A stretch of DNA of 64,000 nt from Sphaerosporella brunnea (Eukaryota > Ascomycota > Pezizomycetes > Pezizales > Pyronemataceae), in the NCBI GenBank assembly GCA_008704415.1, contig VXIS01000161.1, forward strand, positions 38,139 to 102,138, in the 5' to 3' direction. The notes under the pieces are model-generated. The model made no database searches and was not told the origin of the DNA. It saw only the letters and a list, made by a program, of their open reading frames with translations. Made by a program: the position numbers and the translations under genes. Below, piece by piece: positions 43,506 through 56,778 of the stretch. Each line of letters starts with the position of its first letter. Position 1 is the first letter of the stretch.

Positions 43506-44749
43506 CGTCGATCTCAGAAGAAGGGAAAGCAGAATCAGAAGAAAGTGTCGTCTTCGCCGTGGTTGCAGCTCGCGAGAACGTCAAAGCGATCAAAAGCCAT
43601 CTAGCAGCGCGGGGTCTATTTGGGAAGTCCATCTCGCGGCTCAACGACGACACCACCTCCACCACGTCATTCCGCATTTCCACCACGATCCCCTTCGACC
43701 CCACCACACCACCACCACCCGAGCTCGCAGGCTACGAACTCACCACCGCCCCGTCCGCCACCTCCTCTCAACACCCAGCAGACCCATTCCAAGCCTTCCT
43801 CCACACACACGTCGCCGACAAAACCCTCCTCGCCACAGCCCCAAAACGCACAAGCATCTACCCGCCGCTGCTCCTCCTCCAAAGCGATGCCTTCGCCTCC
43901 GCCGGCTGGCGCGGCTATCTCAGCTCGCACCCGGACTTCCTCGCACGCCTCGCCGCCGCACTAAAAGTAACCCACATCGCACGCAATGCTCCCATCACCG
44001 CCAGCGACGTAATGCGATCGCCCAGCGGGCTCGAATTCCTATTCCCACCCTCCTCCGCCTCCGCCCCCAGCACAACCTTTGACGACGCCCTCTGGGTCAG
44101 CACAACGCAGCACGGCCTGTACCAAACCTGGGCGCCGGAGCACACAATGTTCAGCCGGGGCAACATCCGCGAAAAAGCGCGGGTGCTTTCCTTCGCCGGC
44201 GTCTCGGGCGAAGAAGTCGCCGACCTCTACGCCGGCATTGGGTACTTCGTATTCCCGTACCTGCGGGCGGGCGCCCGCCGCGTGTGGTGCTGGGAGATCA
44301 ATCCATGGAGCGTCGAGGCGCTGCGGCGCGGTTGTGTTCGCAACGGGTGGAGCGTGCGCGTAGTTCCTCACTCCGAGGAGTTCGGGCAGGATACCGGCGA
44401 GCAGGTCGTAGTCTTTGCCGAGGGCAACGAGAATGCGGTCCGGCGGATGGAGGCGGCAGAGAGGTTACGGCGCATGGCGCATGTCAACCTCGGCCTGCTG
44501 CCGAGTAGTAAAGCTTCTTGGAGCACCGCCGAGCAGCTGGTAAAAACCGGCGGCCTCGTGCACGTACATGAGAACGTGGGTGAGCACGAGGTAGCAGCCA
44601 AGACGGTCGAGTTTGTTCAGTCGTGGTCCGACATCGCCGCCGCCGCCGGGAAACGAGACATGAAGTGCGAACACGTCGAAAGAGTCAAGACGTTCGCACC
44701 AGGAGTCTTGCATTGCGTATTTGACATTAGAGTCGGCGAGAGTAGTTAG
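43502..44749 (+). CDS. trm12: tRNA wybutosine-synthesizing protein 2 (TYW2/Trm12)
   Basis: Transfers the alpha-amino-alpha-carboxypropyl group of S-adenosylmethionine to the yW precursor at G37 of tRNA-Phe. Intronless, 415 residues. The N terminus VFAVVAARENVKAIKSHLAA fits the family. The hallmark MFSRGNIREKARV starts at residue 216, followed by the SAM-binding DLYAGIGYFVFPYLRAGA from residue 241 and VWCWEINPWSVEALRRG. The C terminus keeps the family's GGLVHVHENV and the final VFDIRVGE. The usual NLLPSS motif reads GLLPSS. ATG 43502 is the first in frame. It is divergent from the coiled-coil gene with overlapping leaders. Confidence 0.93.
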   Translation: MASISEEGKAESEESVVFAVVAARENVKAIKSHLAARGLFGKSISRLNDDTTSTTSFRISTTIPFDPTTPPPPELAGYELTTAPSATSSQHPADPFQAFLHTHVADKTLLATAPKRTSIYPPLLLLQSDAFASAGWRGYLSSHPDFLARLAAALKVTHIARNAPITASDVMRSPSGLEFLFPPSSASAPSTTFDDALWVSTTQHGLYQTWAPEHTMFSRGNIREKARVLSFAGVSGEEVADLYAGIGYFVFPYLRAGARRVWCWEINPWSVEALRRGCVRNGWSVRVVPHSEEFGQDTGEQVVVFAEGNENAVRRMEAAERLRRMAHVNLGLLPSSKASWSTAEQLVKTGGLVHVHENVGEHEVAAKTVEFVQSWSDIAAAAGKRDMKCEHVERVKTFAPGVLHCVFDIRVGESS

Positions 44750-45491
44750 CTAGAAAAGTATTGGCAGATTAACATACATGATAACGAACATTCATGGAAA
44801 GTAATATGCACACCTTACTCGCTGACCCCAAAAGCCACACATCAAGAAAGTCCACACAATCTCAATTCCTATCCAAGTAGAGTTATCATGACATCGATCC
44901 ATCAAGCGAAGAAAATAGAAAATGAAGAAAAAAAAAAAAACAAAGAAAAAACATCACCACCCGCTATCCCCCACCTCCCCCTTTCTTCCAATCCCTCCGA
45001 GCACCCTTCCAGATATCTCCTTCCATGTTACCCAAGTACCTTCCCTAGCAACACCAATTCAGAAATCGCAAAAAACAAGGTATCTCAACCCCTCTCACAT
45101 CAAAGTCCAGAGGAGAAAAAACGAAGGAAAAAAAAAACTCCACCAGCAGAAGTAAGAAAGTAAAAAAAAAAAAGTAACTCATACACCACCACTATCAACT
45201 AACATACGCGGGGACCCCCAGACCTGGACGGACAGCTCAGAAGAATTTAAACACATCAACAAGCAACGCAAAAGCACAAAAAAGATCATAAAAACCAAAT
45301 AAAGCCATCCACCCATTTCCCTGCACAATAAACATGAAAGACAAAAAAAAGCACAAGCGTTTACCTCATCATGGTCGCCGCATTATTATCGAAAAAAAGA
45401 ACAAAAAAAGAAAAAAGAAAAAAGAAAAAACAGATACGATCATGAACAAAGGAAAAATACATTAATCCAGACCAGCCGCCCTCCCTTTTAC
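44750..45491. other. convergent 3' regions, A-rich
   Basis: Between the TYW2 stop and the kinesin stop. A/C-rich with many A-runs (44929-44940, 45166-45173, 45407-45430) and AATAAA/AATAAA-like words near 45296 and 45328. Apparent frames are Lys/Pro low-complexity. No gene. Confidence 0.55.
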
Positions 45492-48400
45492 CTAAAAGCA
45501 CGCAAAGCTCCTCGTCTTCTTCTTGTTCAGTGCCTGCATCCGCTCTTCGAGCTGTGCCTTCGCCTGCTCCGCCTTTTGCCGCGCCAACCGCTCCTCCTCA
45601 ACCGCCTGCATCGAGTACCGGCTCGACGCGCTCTCATTTCGTGTCTTCTCCAGCTCCTGCTGGACTTGGCTCGCCTTCAGTTGGAACGAATCCCGGTCGG
45701 TCGTCAGCCGCTTCATTGTCTTCTCGCAGTCTGTGAGGGCCTCCTCCAGCGTGGCTGTGAGCGCCTTCTCCGCTTGCAGCTGCTTCTCCAGCGTCTTAAT
45801 GCGAGCCTCTTGATCGTCAAAGTGCGTAGAGACATAGTCCTTGCTGGGACGGCGCGAGGGGCGGTCGCCGGGCGGAGGAGAAGAGGAGGTGGGGAGTGGC
45901 GGGAGAGGGATGGCGGGAGGCGGTGAAGGGAGGGCAGAGGTAGTTGAGTTGGTGCTCCTGCGGGTGTTGGAGGATGAGGAATCCGAGCGCCGGTTGCGGT
46001 TGCCGTCGGGACCGGCGGCGAGCTCCACCTCGAGTTCGGAAATCTTGGCCTATCCTCTGATCAGCATCATACTCCTCATACAACGATACCCGTTACTTAC
46101 CCTCAGCTTTATGATTTCCTCGTTGAGGCTGTCCATCGCCTTCTGTGACTCGACCGATTTCTGCTCGGAAGTGGCAATCAAAGCATCGCGCTCCTGCACG
46201 GCACGATCGTATTCGGCCGTGACAGAAGCAAGCTTCTTGGCCGACTCCTGATTCTGGTCGAATGTGAAGGTGAGCTCCTGTTCAAGGTCCTCAACAAGCT
46301 TGGCGTGCTTCCGCTCCTTCTCCCGAAGCTTCCGCAGCTCCTCCTCGTGTTTTCCCTGGACCTCTTCCAGCTCCTTGATGGCAATAACGTGCGATTCGAT
46401 CGTGTCTTTGTGCGACGCGATGACCTTGTTCTGCTCAGCAATCTTCCTCTCCAGCTCCTCCGTGGAGCCCTGGCCGTCATTCGACACCGACTTCTCGCTC
46501 TGCAGCTTGTCGTATGCAGTCTGGAGTTCAGCAAGGCTGTCCGCATGCGCAGTGGCAGTAGCCTGGCTCTCAGCAAGCTCGGCCCGCACGGCAGCCAGAA
46601 GTTCCTCATGCGCCGCGGCAGCCGCAGTGGCCTCAGCCAAAGCACGCTCCTCGGTCTCCTTCAGCGCAGTCAAGGCAGCAGCCTTCTCCACCTTGAGGAC
46701 CTCAAGCTGCTTGACGGCCTCCAGGTAATCCCGCTCCATGGTTTCAAGACGGGCCTGTTGGCTCTCAATCAACTCCTTGTTCTGAGCGATCTTTTGCTCC
46801 AACTCGTCATTGACCTCTTGGTGCTTCTTCATCTCCTCCTTCTGCTTCCGGATTTCGTCGTCTGAAGAGGCCGAAGCATTCGCCTGGCTAGTGAGCAGTC
46901 CCTCAATTTCGCGCTGGGCGTCCTCTTGGGCCTTTTCGAGCTCACCGACACGCGCAAGCTGCGCCTCCATGGCCTCTCTGGTGTTGATGATGGTTCTCTG
47001 AAGCGCCTCGACACGGTCTTGATAATCGTGGACTTGTCGGTCGTAGGTGTGTCGGAGATCCATTTCTTGCTGCATTGCCGACTCGCGCGCATGGGTAAGA
47101 TCTTCCTCAAGCTCGCCAATTGTCCTCTCAAGGCTTCGCTTGGACTCCTGCAGAGAGCTGAGGGCCTCGAGCTGGTCTGACCGCATGTGCTCAACTTGGT
47201 TGTGGAGATCAAGAATCTTAGAGGCCTGATCGGACGTCAACCGCCGTTCCCTGGTCAGCTCATCGAGCAGACTGAGAGCGTTGGACGGAGAATCGCTGGC
47301 CAGGTTCTCCAGCGCGCCACGTGCAGCCGCAAGCTCGCGCTCGCGATCCGCAAGGGACTGTTTGGTCTTGTGGAGCTGCGCTTCGGTTTCGTCGATACGG
47401 CGCTGCATGACGGAGACGACGGAGATATCCATTGGCTGCGTCTGGATGCTTGTCCGTTCCCTCGTAAGGCCAGCAATCATGGTGGTCTTAGCTTCCATCT
47501 CTTTCCTTAACGAGTTCACTTCCTGCTCGAGCTCAGAAATACGATCCAAGCGGTTTGTGAGTTCCCGCATAGCACCATCAATGTTGAGCTCAAAATTCTC
47601 CAAAACTTCTGGCTGGCTGGCCAGGTGTTCCGTCGCCATTCGCCGAAGATTGGCAAACGCACGCTGGGCCCGGTCAACCACGGCGAGACTCTGGCTGGAC
47701 TTCCTGCGAAGGAATTGGGTTGGAGGGCTGTTTCGGCCACTATTTCTTCCGCTAGTACTTCCAACAGCATTCGTAATGTTCTTGAGAGTGACGAGCTCGT
47801 CTCTGGTGGCATTCAACTGCTGTTGCAGTTTCTGGGTCTCTTCCTCCGCAATTCGCTCAGCCTCCTCTTTTTCTTTCAGGAGGATTTCGAACTTCTTGAG
47901 AAGATCTTCGGGAGTTGATATCGACGCTCTGTTCATGGTTCGTTCCGTCTCGGTCTCTAGGTGAATCTTCAGAGCGTTCTCTCTGTCTTCGACGATTTCA
48001 ACGGCAGGCGAGAGCGAGCGCGATTCCCCTTTGACAGAGTCCTGCGTCAACGAAGGTGATTCCTCAACTGACTCCCCAGCCAATGACAGCTCCGATGAAA
48101 GCAAGACAGAGGATGAGGATGGTTCCTCCAAACCCTTCAACTCGTACTTGTCTGCTAAAAAAGAGGTTGGCCGCTGAATTGGGGACTCGGGCGGCGATGT
48201 GCCTCTCGATGTAGTAGAATCGATGGAGTTGCTCTTTGCGTGTCGGAGCTCGTCGAGCTGGTCCTGGAGTTTTGACATTTTACGCACTGCAGATTCGTAG
48301 TTGACACTCATCTGGTTGAACTCCTGCAAAGTCTGCTCGTGTTCCACCTTGAGCTCGAATAACTCTTGCTGCACCGTCTCAAACTTGTCGGCGACGAATT

Positions 48401-51400
48401 GGGACTGCGCGGGGCTCTGTGGCATGTACTTGTATTCATCTTCCTTGCCAGGTACGTAATCTTCTTCGGCTGGCGATTCTTGAATCGGTGGGGTGGCGCT
48501 GAGGGATGGAGGGGTAGGCGCTCGTACGTGAAGCAGAGACTTGTCCTGTGCGGAATCCGACTTTTCTGATTCCGTTCTGGACACTGGTCTCAGCGGGCCG
48601 TTTGTCTGCTCTCCTGCCTTGACACCATTTATACTCGCGTTCTCCCTGTCCTTCATGGATTCCCGTTCCAAGAGCAAATTGTCAAGCTTGCCCAGGCTTC
48701 TCTGTCGGTCAATGACGTGCTCGAGACGAGCAATTTCACGCTGCATCAGCTCCATGTCTTGTTCTGCTTCCGCCAATCGCTCTTCAAGGGTCGAAATGTA
48801 ATCTTCGCATCCGGCCTCGTTTTCGCGAACTCTGGCAATTTCCTTCTGGAGTTCTTTGATGATAGTAGCGTTCTTTTCTTCGCCAGAGGTATGGCTGCTC
48901 AGCTTCATCTCCAGATCATGCAGATAACTTTCAGTGCTTGATTCGCGATCCATCATCTTCTGGATGCGCGCCTGGAGCTGGTGGTTGAGGGTTTCCACGT
49001 AGGCGAGTTTGCTCTCTTTTTCCAACAGGGTGCTCTCAGAGTTACTTAAAGAAGACCGTGTACTCGTCAAAGACGACTCAAGACTCTGTATGGTTTTCTC
49101 ATACTCTGCAGAATCCGTCAGTTATCAGTCTCTGCAAAGGTTTCGGATAAAAGTACCCAAGACAACCTGTTCCACAGCCTCCGCAAAAGAGTTTGACCTT
49201 TTCAACCTTTCGACAGCAGTGTCGACGTACTCAGTCGTCACCGGAATGTCCTCTGTATCGGTTGCCCTGGTGATCTCTGAAATCAATTTCGCATGTCGTG
49301 CGCTCAAAGCATTGTAGTTCTCTTGAAGGTCGAGGAGCTCGTTCTGCAACTCCACTTCCTTCTCACCCGAGCGACCGCTTCTAGGCCCTTGTGCATCCTT
49401 CGCCGCTCTGTCGTTAGACTCGGCTCGGTTGTTCTTGAGCTGCTCACGCAGGAACGCGATTTCAGCACGTAGCCGATCAATCAGTTGTTTCATGTCAGCA
49501 TCGTCGGCGACTTGCTGAATGCGGGGCTTTGACTGGATAGCACGAGCACGTTGGGCATACTATAAAGCGCAGTCAGTCTTGCCAGCTGTCAAAAACGCGA
49601 ATCACTACAACTCACCTGGATTGTGTTTAAAGTCTCGCTCAAATGGAACTCGGCAGGAGTAACACACGCAATCATGTAGGTTATCGCGTTTCCACCCAGA
49701 GAGTCCTGAAGCAATCGTGTGAGCTTGGAGTCACGGTAAGAAACGTGAGCACCCGATTGCCGTGACGATAGCTGCGAAATGACCTTTCCCAGACTGGCGA
49801 GACCGGCATTGATGGATATACCCTCCTTTGCGCGTTCGCCCTGAGCATGTGTGTTCTGTGTGCAAATTTAGCTTTCCTGGCCCAATCGATCGGGGATCCA
49901 ACCGAGCCGTACCTTCAAGCGTTCACTTCCCGCCAAGTCAACAAAGTGCATCTTGCTGTCTACAAGCACGAAACCTTCTGGTGCCATGTCCACGGGCATG
50001 GAAAGGCGTTTCGACGCTTTGTCACCGGTCTCACCAGCAAAGCCTTTTGCTTTGCGCTGCACCAGGTTCAAACTGAAGACGGCGTGCGAACGAGACGACT
50101 TTGCGTTGATCGCGGTAGCGTCAGTCTGACGAATCGACGAACCAAAGCTCAAAACGCCCAATAAATCCTGAACGTTAGTGATCTCCACCTGCCGCAATCC
50201 GGTGAGCAAAATGCGGCCCTTGGTGTCTTCCCTTATTGTTATGGGCGCCCTGTCTTCCTGTCGTGTGCCCTCCGGGAGTAACAAGTCTCGCAATTGCTCG
50301 TTGTAGATCTACCGAATGTCAGCATTCGAAACATGCGACAACATGGAGAGTTGGATATATGAATTTTATACCTCAACATATGTAGCCTTCATAGTCCAGC
50401 CCTTGTCGGGGTTATTCCGTTGTAACGTCGCAATCGGAGTCGAGTACCGCACGGGCGCTCTGATACCGGAGCTCTTGTCCGCCATCGAGCCTCCGGAGAG
50501 TCTGTCAAAGAGGGCGACCGCGGCTCTCGGAATCACACCTGAAAGATTGAAAATACGTCCGATCAGCCTCGTTCGAGATGCTCGTTATTTCCACCAAAAG
50601 CTCTCGACAGCTTTGATGAGACAGCAACAAACCAGTCCGCTGCGCGCACTCGCACAGAGGACCGGAAGTATGCTGTAATCACCTATGTCGTCCGGGAAAA
50701 TCGGGGCGGCACTCACCCATCTGGTGTTCGTCCTGGCCGCCGGGGCCAGCCGTTCCCATTGTGTACGACTTTCCGGCACCGGACTGACCGTATGCCAACA
50801 CTGACACGTTGTAACCCTGCAAAAACGCGTTGACGCTCTCCTCCAGATATTCCCACACACCATCCTGATTGACATCGGGCCCAAAGACTCGGTCAAACAC
50901 GAAGATCTTCCGACCTTGAGGGCTGTCGACGGCTATGCTAGTCGGACTGGTAACGTGAACCATGCCCTTCTGGAATCGTTGCGGGATCAACTCGTAGCCT
51001 GGATCGGTCGGTCGGAGCGGGGGACGGACGCGCACAGCTGCGACCAAGCAAATGCGGAAAATACGTTAGAGACATTGCACCACAGTAAAAAAAAAAAAAA
51101 AGTAAAAGTCCGCAAACGGCTGCGGCTGCGCTCTCGCAACCGCACTCCCTGAATCTTTCCAGATTCGCGATCCACGCGCGCCCAGCAACTTTCCTGTGCC
51201 CCGCCGCAGTGGGCACTGGGTACATGGAAGGCTATCTTGTACACAGGTATAGATGTGGGGGTGGTGATGGAACAATAGTCGACGGTGCAGTGGTGGTACG
51301 TACCGACTTTCACAGAGGTCCTTCCATCCTCGTCGGATGCTCTGCTCCCACCCGCTCGACTGCTCATGCTCATCCGACTCGAGCTACGGGTGGGGCGAAT

Positions 51401-51469
51401 CATGGCGCTCATCGGTCGCGGAGGGTGATCGCGCCCAATGGGAGACCCAGGCCCAGGAGACCCGACCAT
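45492..51469 (-). CDS. kinesin with long coiled coil (kinesin-4/KIF4-KIF21-like)
   Basis: Microtubule motor. Exons 51469-51304, 51037-50717, 50538-50372, 50308-49913, 49855-49616, 49559-49157, 49105-46101 and 46049-45492 join in frame to 1751 residues. Residues 1-52 are Ser/Arg-rich; the motor follows, with [14 protein letters not shown]-loop GQSGAGKS (139-146), switch [12 protein letters not shown] and switch II VDLAGSE, then [19 protein letters not shown] and the neck YAQRARAIQ. The rest, about 1200 residues, is coiled coil in long heptads, broken by Ser/Pro-rich segments with RGTSPPESP. The tail is Pro-rich and then basic ([11 protein letters not shown]). An N-terminal motor with a very long stalk fits kinesin-4; the exact subfamily is inference. 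Introns 1 (266 nt) and 2 (178 nt) are unusually long for this window, and the first holds a T-run. Confidence 0.92.
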
Positions 51470-53999
51470 TGCCGCGGGCGTGCTGTAGCTTCTGGAGGTT
51501 GAATTTTGTAGGAGTTTAGTTATCGGTGCAGGAATGTGATGTGATGGAGAGCTCGTCGTAGCGATCGAGGATGTTTGTCGGTATTTTTTTTTTCTGTTTC
51601 TGTTCGAATGAGGGACGGGATTAAGGAGTGTGGGTGTGTGGTTGATTAGTTGAGTGGTGAATGTACTTGGTGGGTTGCTGTCGACGACGACTCGATCGAA
51701 TTAGCGGTTATTGGGGGGCCGGGGTGGGGGGAAGGGTTGCAGGGCCACACGGGCGGGTGGTGGTGGAATTAGAAGGGGCTTCTCCCTTCTCGGGGCAGAA
51801 GTTTACAAGGCTTTGTAGAGAGCAGAAAGAAGCAAAATAGAATTGAGGCTATCAAGAGTATCACTGCCACAGGGTACTTCCAGAGCTGGCACTGACCGGG
51901 GGTCAGCCCAAACAGGATGAGATGGCACGGTCAGTGGCATTTGGGACTGGTCAGGCCAGGGGTAAATCATTTGACCGGTGAGCTGATTGGTCATGTGATG
52001 TGAGTGACATCGCATGTTGTGTTGTTGAACCATCGTTGCCGGACGGGGAATTTGAGGCCGGTAGGTTGAAAAAGGCGACGGCGGGGCGAAGCGGCCCCCT
52101 CTTTCCTTGCAGTTGCTATGAGATAGATTTAATGAAGAACATAGTTTTTTCAACAGCGAACCCGCCTATCCTGACAGCCTGAGTTTTCATGTCCCCCGCT
52201 ACAGGCCGGAAGCCCAAATCATCACCGCGAATGATATCTGTAGGACTAGGCGACACTAGGCGAGCTGCACCCATGGCCATGAACGCCTGGCCATGGCCGA
52301 GAAGGCAACTTAAAGGCGTGGCTTGAAAAAGTCGATGTTGTGGCTGCGAGTAGCGGTTGGATGTAGAATACAAAGGAGGAGGCGCTCAAACGTATTGATT
52401 ATATATGACAGTGGCAAGTCCACAAAGTATCGAGCTGAGTAGTGTTCTCCTTGCCAGCCCAAAGAGTCCTGGCTCCAGGGCTGCTTGTTTGTGTAGAATG
52501 CTAATTCAGGTGAGTAACTTATGACCCTGGAGGGCTTACTTTGGAGGTATTGCAGTTGAATGTGCTTAACTCAGTCCAGCAATTTAATTGAGCCCTTTAG
52601 AGATCCTATGTAGAACCAATGATGCGGAGTTGCATGGTCTTGGTCGATTCTTGCCTCTCTGGATCCTGGAAGGCTGTGGCCAAACAATTGATCATGAAGC
52701 AGAGCGAACCCCATTCACCGCCTTGTTTTCTTTCATTCCCAAGGAACAAGTCTTGGAGGTTTAGAGAAGGCGTTTCCCCAAAGGACCCCGCGAATCAATT
52801 ATACCAAGAGTACGACCTACATCTACCCAACCCGAAAGTATTTGCCGCCTCCGAGTGCCTTGACACAACTTGGACTCTATTTTTCCAGACTCATATATCG
52901 TTCCAGGAGACAGCTCGGCCACCAGGTGACAGGCCACGGGTGGAAGCCACCAGCGCGGAAATCCATTACATCCCTCAACTGTCTTGATTTGAGAGGATTT
53001 GCAGCGTCGAGTGATACTCCGTGCAACTGAACAGCCGAGTTCAAACACTACCGATATTAGTAGAGCCGTCCTGCCCCGCCTTGAAAAGTGAGCCCAGTAG
53101 AGTGCCTGTGCCGCGATTGAGCGGCGCTTCAGTTGCTCAGAGAGGCAAAAGAAGGCTGTGATATTGCACACCACCGATCATCACATGTACAGAGCGCGCT
53201 GAGGCTCGCATCCCTAGGTACATACAACCTGCAGTGTCGAGCGCTTTGAAAAGTTGGCGGGGCAGGACGGCTCTAGTGCGCCAGCCTCGAGGCAGCGCAT
53301 GGAGAATGTTCTGGTTTTATGTACGCTATGGCCAAATGCATGCGGGCCTTTTTGATTGACTGCGCGCACTTGCTTAACCAATTGGTTAGAAGGCAAATAT
53401 GCGCGCGCATACCATGTGCGAGTACGCATGCATGTCTCTGCGCGCTGGCGCCAAATTGAAAAATATCTCGTTTGTATGACACAGGGCCTTGCCAGCCCGA
53501 ACCCAGAAATCGAGTTGCAAACATCCAGCATCAGAATGATGGGCACATTACCGGCCCCTCACACACTCACAGACAGCCTCTCCCAACCCCACCACGCCCA
53601 TCTCAATCATGTACATGACCAAACGGCCCGAGTGATACCTCATGCTCCCATTCTTACAGCCACGGGTAGCACCTCCCACATACGAAGCTAGTATGTATAT
53701 CCATAGCTGCCGCAGAATGTTTCTCGGCTATACCGTGCCATTACCCATCGGCCGCGGGATTTATCATAAGTGTTATACACACAGCCACGCATTTTCGACA
53801 GAGAGCTGAGCTGTGAAGGCAGGGAGTTAGTTACATGTGATTCTGAGTGAGTTACCTGAGGGACGGATCGATATATTGCGCTTTTGCATGTATATAGAGT
53901 AGATGGCTTACGACGATGTAATGATCACACGGATACACGAGCTGCAAGGCTGTGGACATTGAGATTGAGATATGTACTCTAGTACTTTACATAGATTAA
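51470..53999. other. kinesin upstream region and gene-free sequence
   Basis: The first few hundred bases are presumably the kinesin promoter. AGAGCCGTCCTGCCCCGCC at 53070-53088 recurs inverted at 53255-53275, a short inverted repeat about 180 bp apart. Frames at 52619-52987 and 52761-53174 lie on opposite strands of the same segment, without motifs. Confidence 0.5.
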
Positions 54000-56267
54000 A
54001 AGACCTCCGCGTTTTGTGTAGCAATGGATAGGGTGATAGAAGCTTCTAAAGTTTCATTCTACCCGATCTCGATGCATGTAGAAAGAACGGGTGAGGAGAA
54101 CCGAACATTGCCATGCGCCACTTGACTCGTCATCTTGAACGCCACGGGGTAGATCGACAAACGGCAGGTACTGTATGTAGGGTTCTCGAAGGAAAGAAGT
54201 GCGGACACGTTTCGCAACGACACGTTCACTGGGCGCCGGTACATGAAACAGCGGAGGAAGAAGAAGAAAAAAAGACTTTTTCTTTTTTTTTTTTACATCA
54301 AATTGTGGAAGGAGCTCGTCTGTCCGTCCCCAACTTCCTTCTTCCGTTCCGGTTATTGCGCTCGGTGGGGTTGGGGCGCGTTAGTTCCTATAGATAGCTC
54401 GATGATATCGGAGCTTGAAGATGAGAGGAGAAGAGGTCGGTTGTCCTTTTTTTGGTCGACGGAGTTTTGTCTGTGCGGTTTTGTCTGTGATGAGGTGCTG
54501 CAACCACAAGATGAGTAGTTGACGCCGAGAGCGCAAGTTGTTGAACGATCTCCTTTGCAGCAGCAGCAAGCAACAGAGGAAGAAGCGCTCCTACCCTGTT
54601 GGTTGGTTGGGTTGGTTGCTTCGATTTCGATGCACTAACTTTTGGTGTCAGTTGGATCCAGGGGCTCGGGGAACTCGCACATTCGCTTGTGCGCTCCGAC
54701 TATCACCTAATCTTGGGATGGGGAAAAGAAAAGAAGGAGGGACGGTGTATAGTAGTCGTAGCGGATGGGAAGCTTCTTTCTTTTCTCTTTGTTTCTTTTG
54801 ACAGCTTTCTGACTGAGAGCGTTGAAGATAGTGATTTGTTTTCCGGATTTGCTGTTGCAATTGCTGCTGGGTGAATAGATAGGTAGTTCGTGGTTCGCCC
54901 CCCATTTGGAGCCGTTCCTGACTAGCATACCAGCCTATCCCGTTTTCTGTGCATAACTCCTGGCGTGTACTTGTTATGTTGGTGGTGTGGTGGTGGTGGT
55001 GGGTGTGGTGGATGGACCTTCAATTCAATTTTCTTGCTTTCCGCAAAACAAAAAAACCTCAGCGAAGCTTCATGTCCTGAGGGACTGGTGAAGGAGGATA
55101 ATGAGGAGTACATAGAAGAAAGGAGGATAGTAATGAGGAGTACAGACGAGAAAGGCTGTCAAATTGCATGACAAACTGGGATACTCCTGCCTGGAGAATT
55201 GGTCGAAGCCAACTGGACGGAACTGGCCGAGCTCGGTCACGAAGTTGTCCAGTCCGATTCATCCCAAATGTCTACAATGCCATCAAATGCTGGAATACCC
55301 TTTGGGTTTCACGGTGCCCGTGCCACACACAACGTCGACGTCTGTCTGTACATACAACACAACACCACTCATTGTATAATTTTCTTCAGCGCTGCTTCCC
55401 TCCCATCAAACGCCGATATAAGCCTTCTTCAAGGTGGAGGCTCTCGACTAGAGTAGGTATGGCTCGCTGTGAATCCTGCTTCCCGGTTAGATAGGGCAAA
55501 CTTGATTGGAAAGTCGACGTCGCCCGTCGAGAAGCCTACTTATTCCGATGTCAAATGGACTCCTCACAATAGCTCATAGCCGACTCTATACAGTTCGTCA
55601 TTGTCTTGCGCATTGATAGGCGACTCATCGTGGCGGGTCCTATTTGTTGAACATGTGCGGAACAGCCAGCATGCTTCACGGGTGTTTCGCCCGGGCTTCC
55701 GAAGGATGAAATCAAGGCGAGATACGGCCCCCCTCCTTGCGATTTGAGGCCAATATCTTGATTGAATCACTCCACACTGACTCAAAAGGATAGCTATTTT
55801 GAGCTTCGTCTAAGAATCAGAACCATATTCAAATCATCAATGATGTCCATATCCGCCGAACGGCGGAGGAGTGTATTGAGAGGGTTTCGGTATGAGGTTG
55901 CTGGCCAGAAGACACAAAAACCGTAACGGGAAGGATTGGAAAATTATGGTCGGGGTAAGCTTTCAGCAAGGCAAGAGTGCTTTTGCCGTCACGACTCGGA
56001 CGTCGGTATAGCTTCGACTTCGTCTCAAACCTCGGAGAATTGTATGAATTAGCTGAACTTAGAGGGGCTTGAGGGACTCCGCCAGTCTGCACAGGTTATG
56101 TAGGCAGAAGTCAGCAAGCTTTTGGGTCTGGCTTCTTGACCCGCAGCCCGTCCAGCTGGCTGTCGGGCTGCCACGGTGTTGTTTGTTGTGTAGGAAGAAT
56201 GAATGGTGGCAACTTGTCTGCCCACGCTCTCACCGCGGCGCTCTAACAATGCTCGCAACTCCCTCAA
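54000..56267. other. no gene seen
   Basis: GAAGAAGAAGAAA/T-run at 54255-54293, GGTTGGTTGGG near 54600 and a GGTGGT run at 54980-55005. Short frames only. No element with recognisable ends. Confidence 0.45.
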
Positions 56268-56501
56268 ATGAAAATTCTTGGTTTCCTGGTCTCTGGGGTT
56301 CTCGTAGCTACCGAGGTTGCGCTTCCGATGGTTGCTTCACGGACTATCACTCGGTCACTGAACGTGCCGGAATTCCTTCTTCAGCGAGCTTTTGCAAACT
56401 ACTCCGGCTCTATGACAACTCTATTATATCCATATAGCGGAGGCGCTAAGGGAGACTGGGCACATCCACACTTCATCCCTAGCTGCCGGAGTAGAACGTA
56501 G
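56268..56501 (+). CDS. possible short secreted peptide, 77 residues
   Basis: ATG 56268 (CTCAAATG). The first 24 residues, MKILGFLVSGVLVATEVALP followed by MVAS, look like a signal peptide with a plausible cleavage site. The remaining 50 residues have one Cys and no recognised motif. It could be the first exon of a longer gene, but no donor leads to a convincing continuation. Element B is inserted 270 bp downstream. Weak call. Confidence 0.3.
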   Translation: MKILGFLVSGVLVATEVALPMVASRTITRSLNVPEFLLQRAFANYSGSMTTLLYPYSGGAKGDWAHPHFIPSCRSRT

Positions 56502-56778
56502 CTACTAAAAGGAAGTCGTCCCTGCCGATATTCGTGGCCCCACGGAGTCATAGTTATCTACAGTCCGCTCAGACCTGCTCTTCGAATCGGATGTCTGTGC
56601 AGCAACGCCAGATTGACCCACAAGTTTCGACGGCGACGCTCTTCATATCTGCAGCCAAGGTTAGGTAGATATTGTCACCGCCTTACACATAGTGCTGCCC
56701 TTGTGCCTGAGAGGGGCACGTTGGATCGGTAGCAATATGTTGCTGGCCGCAGTTGACACAGCGAAGGGTACTTGTGAG

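Noticed and set aside
46264..46865. Several 154-227-codon plus-strand frames over the kinesin stalk
   Set aside because: Ser/Leu-rich antisense shadows of the heptad-repeat coding strand.
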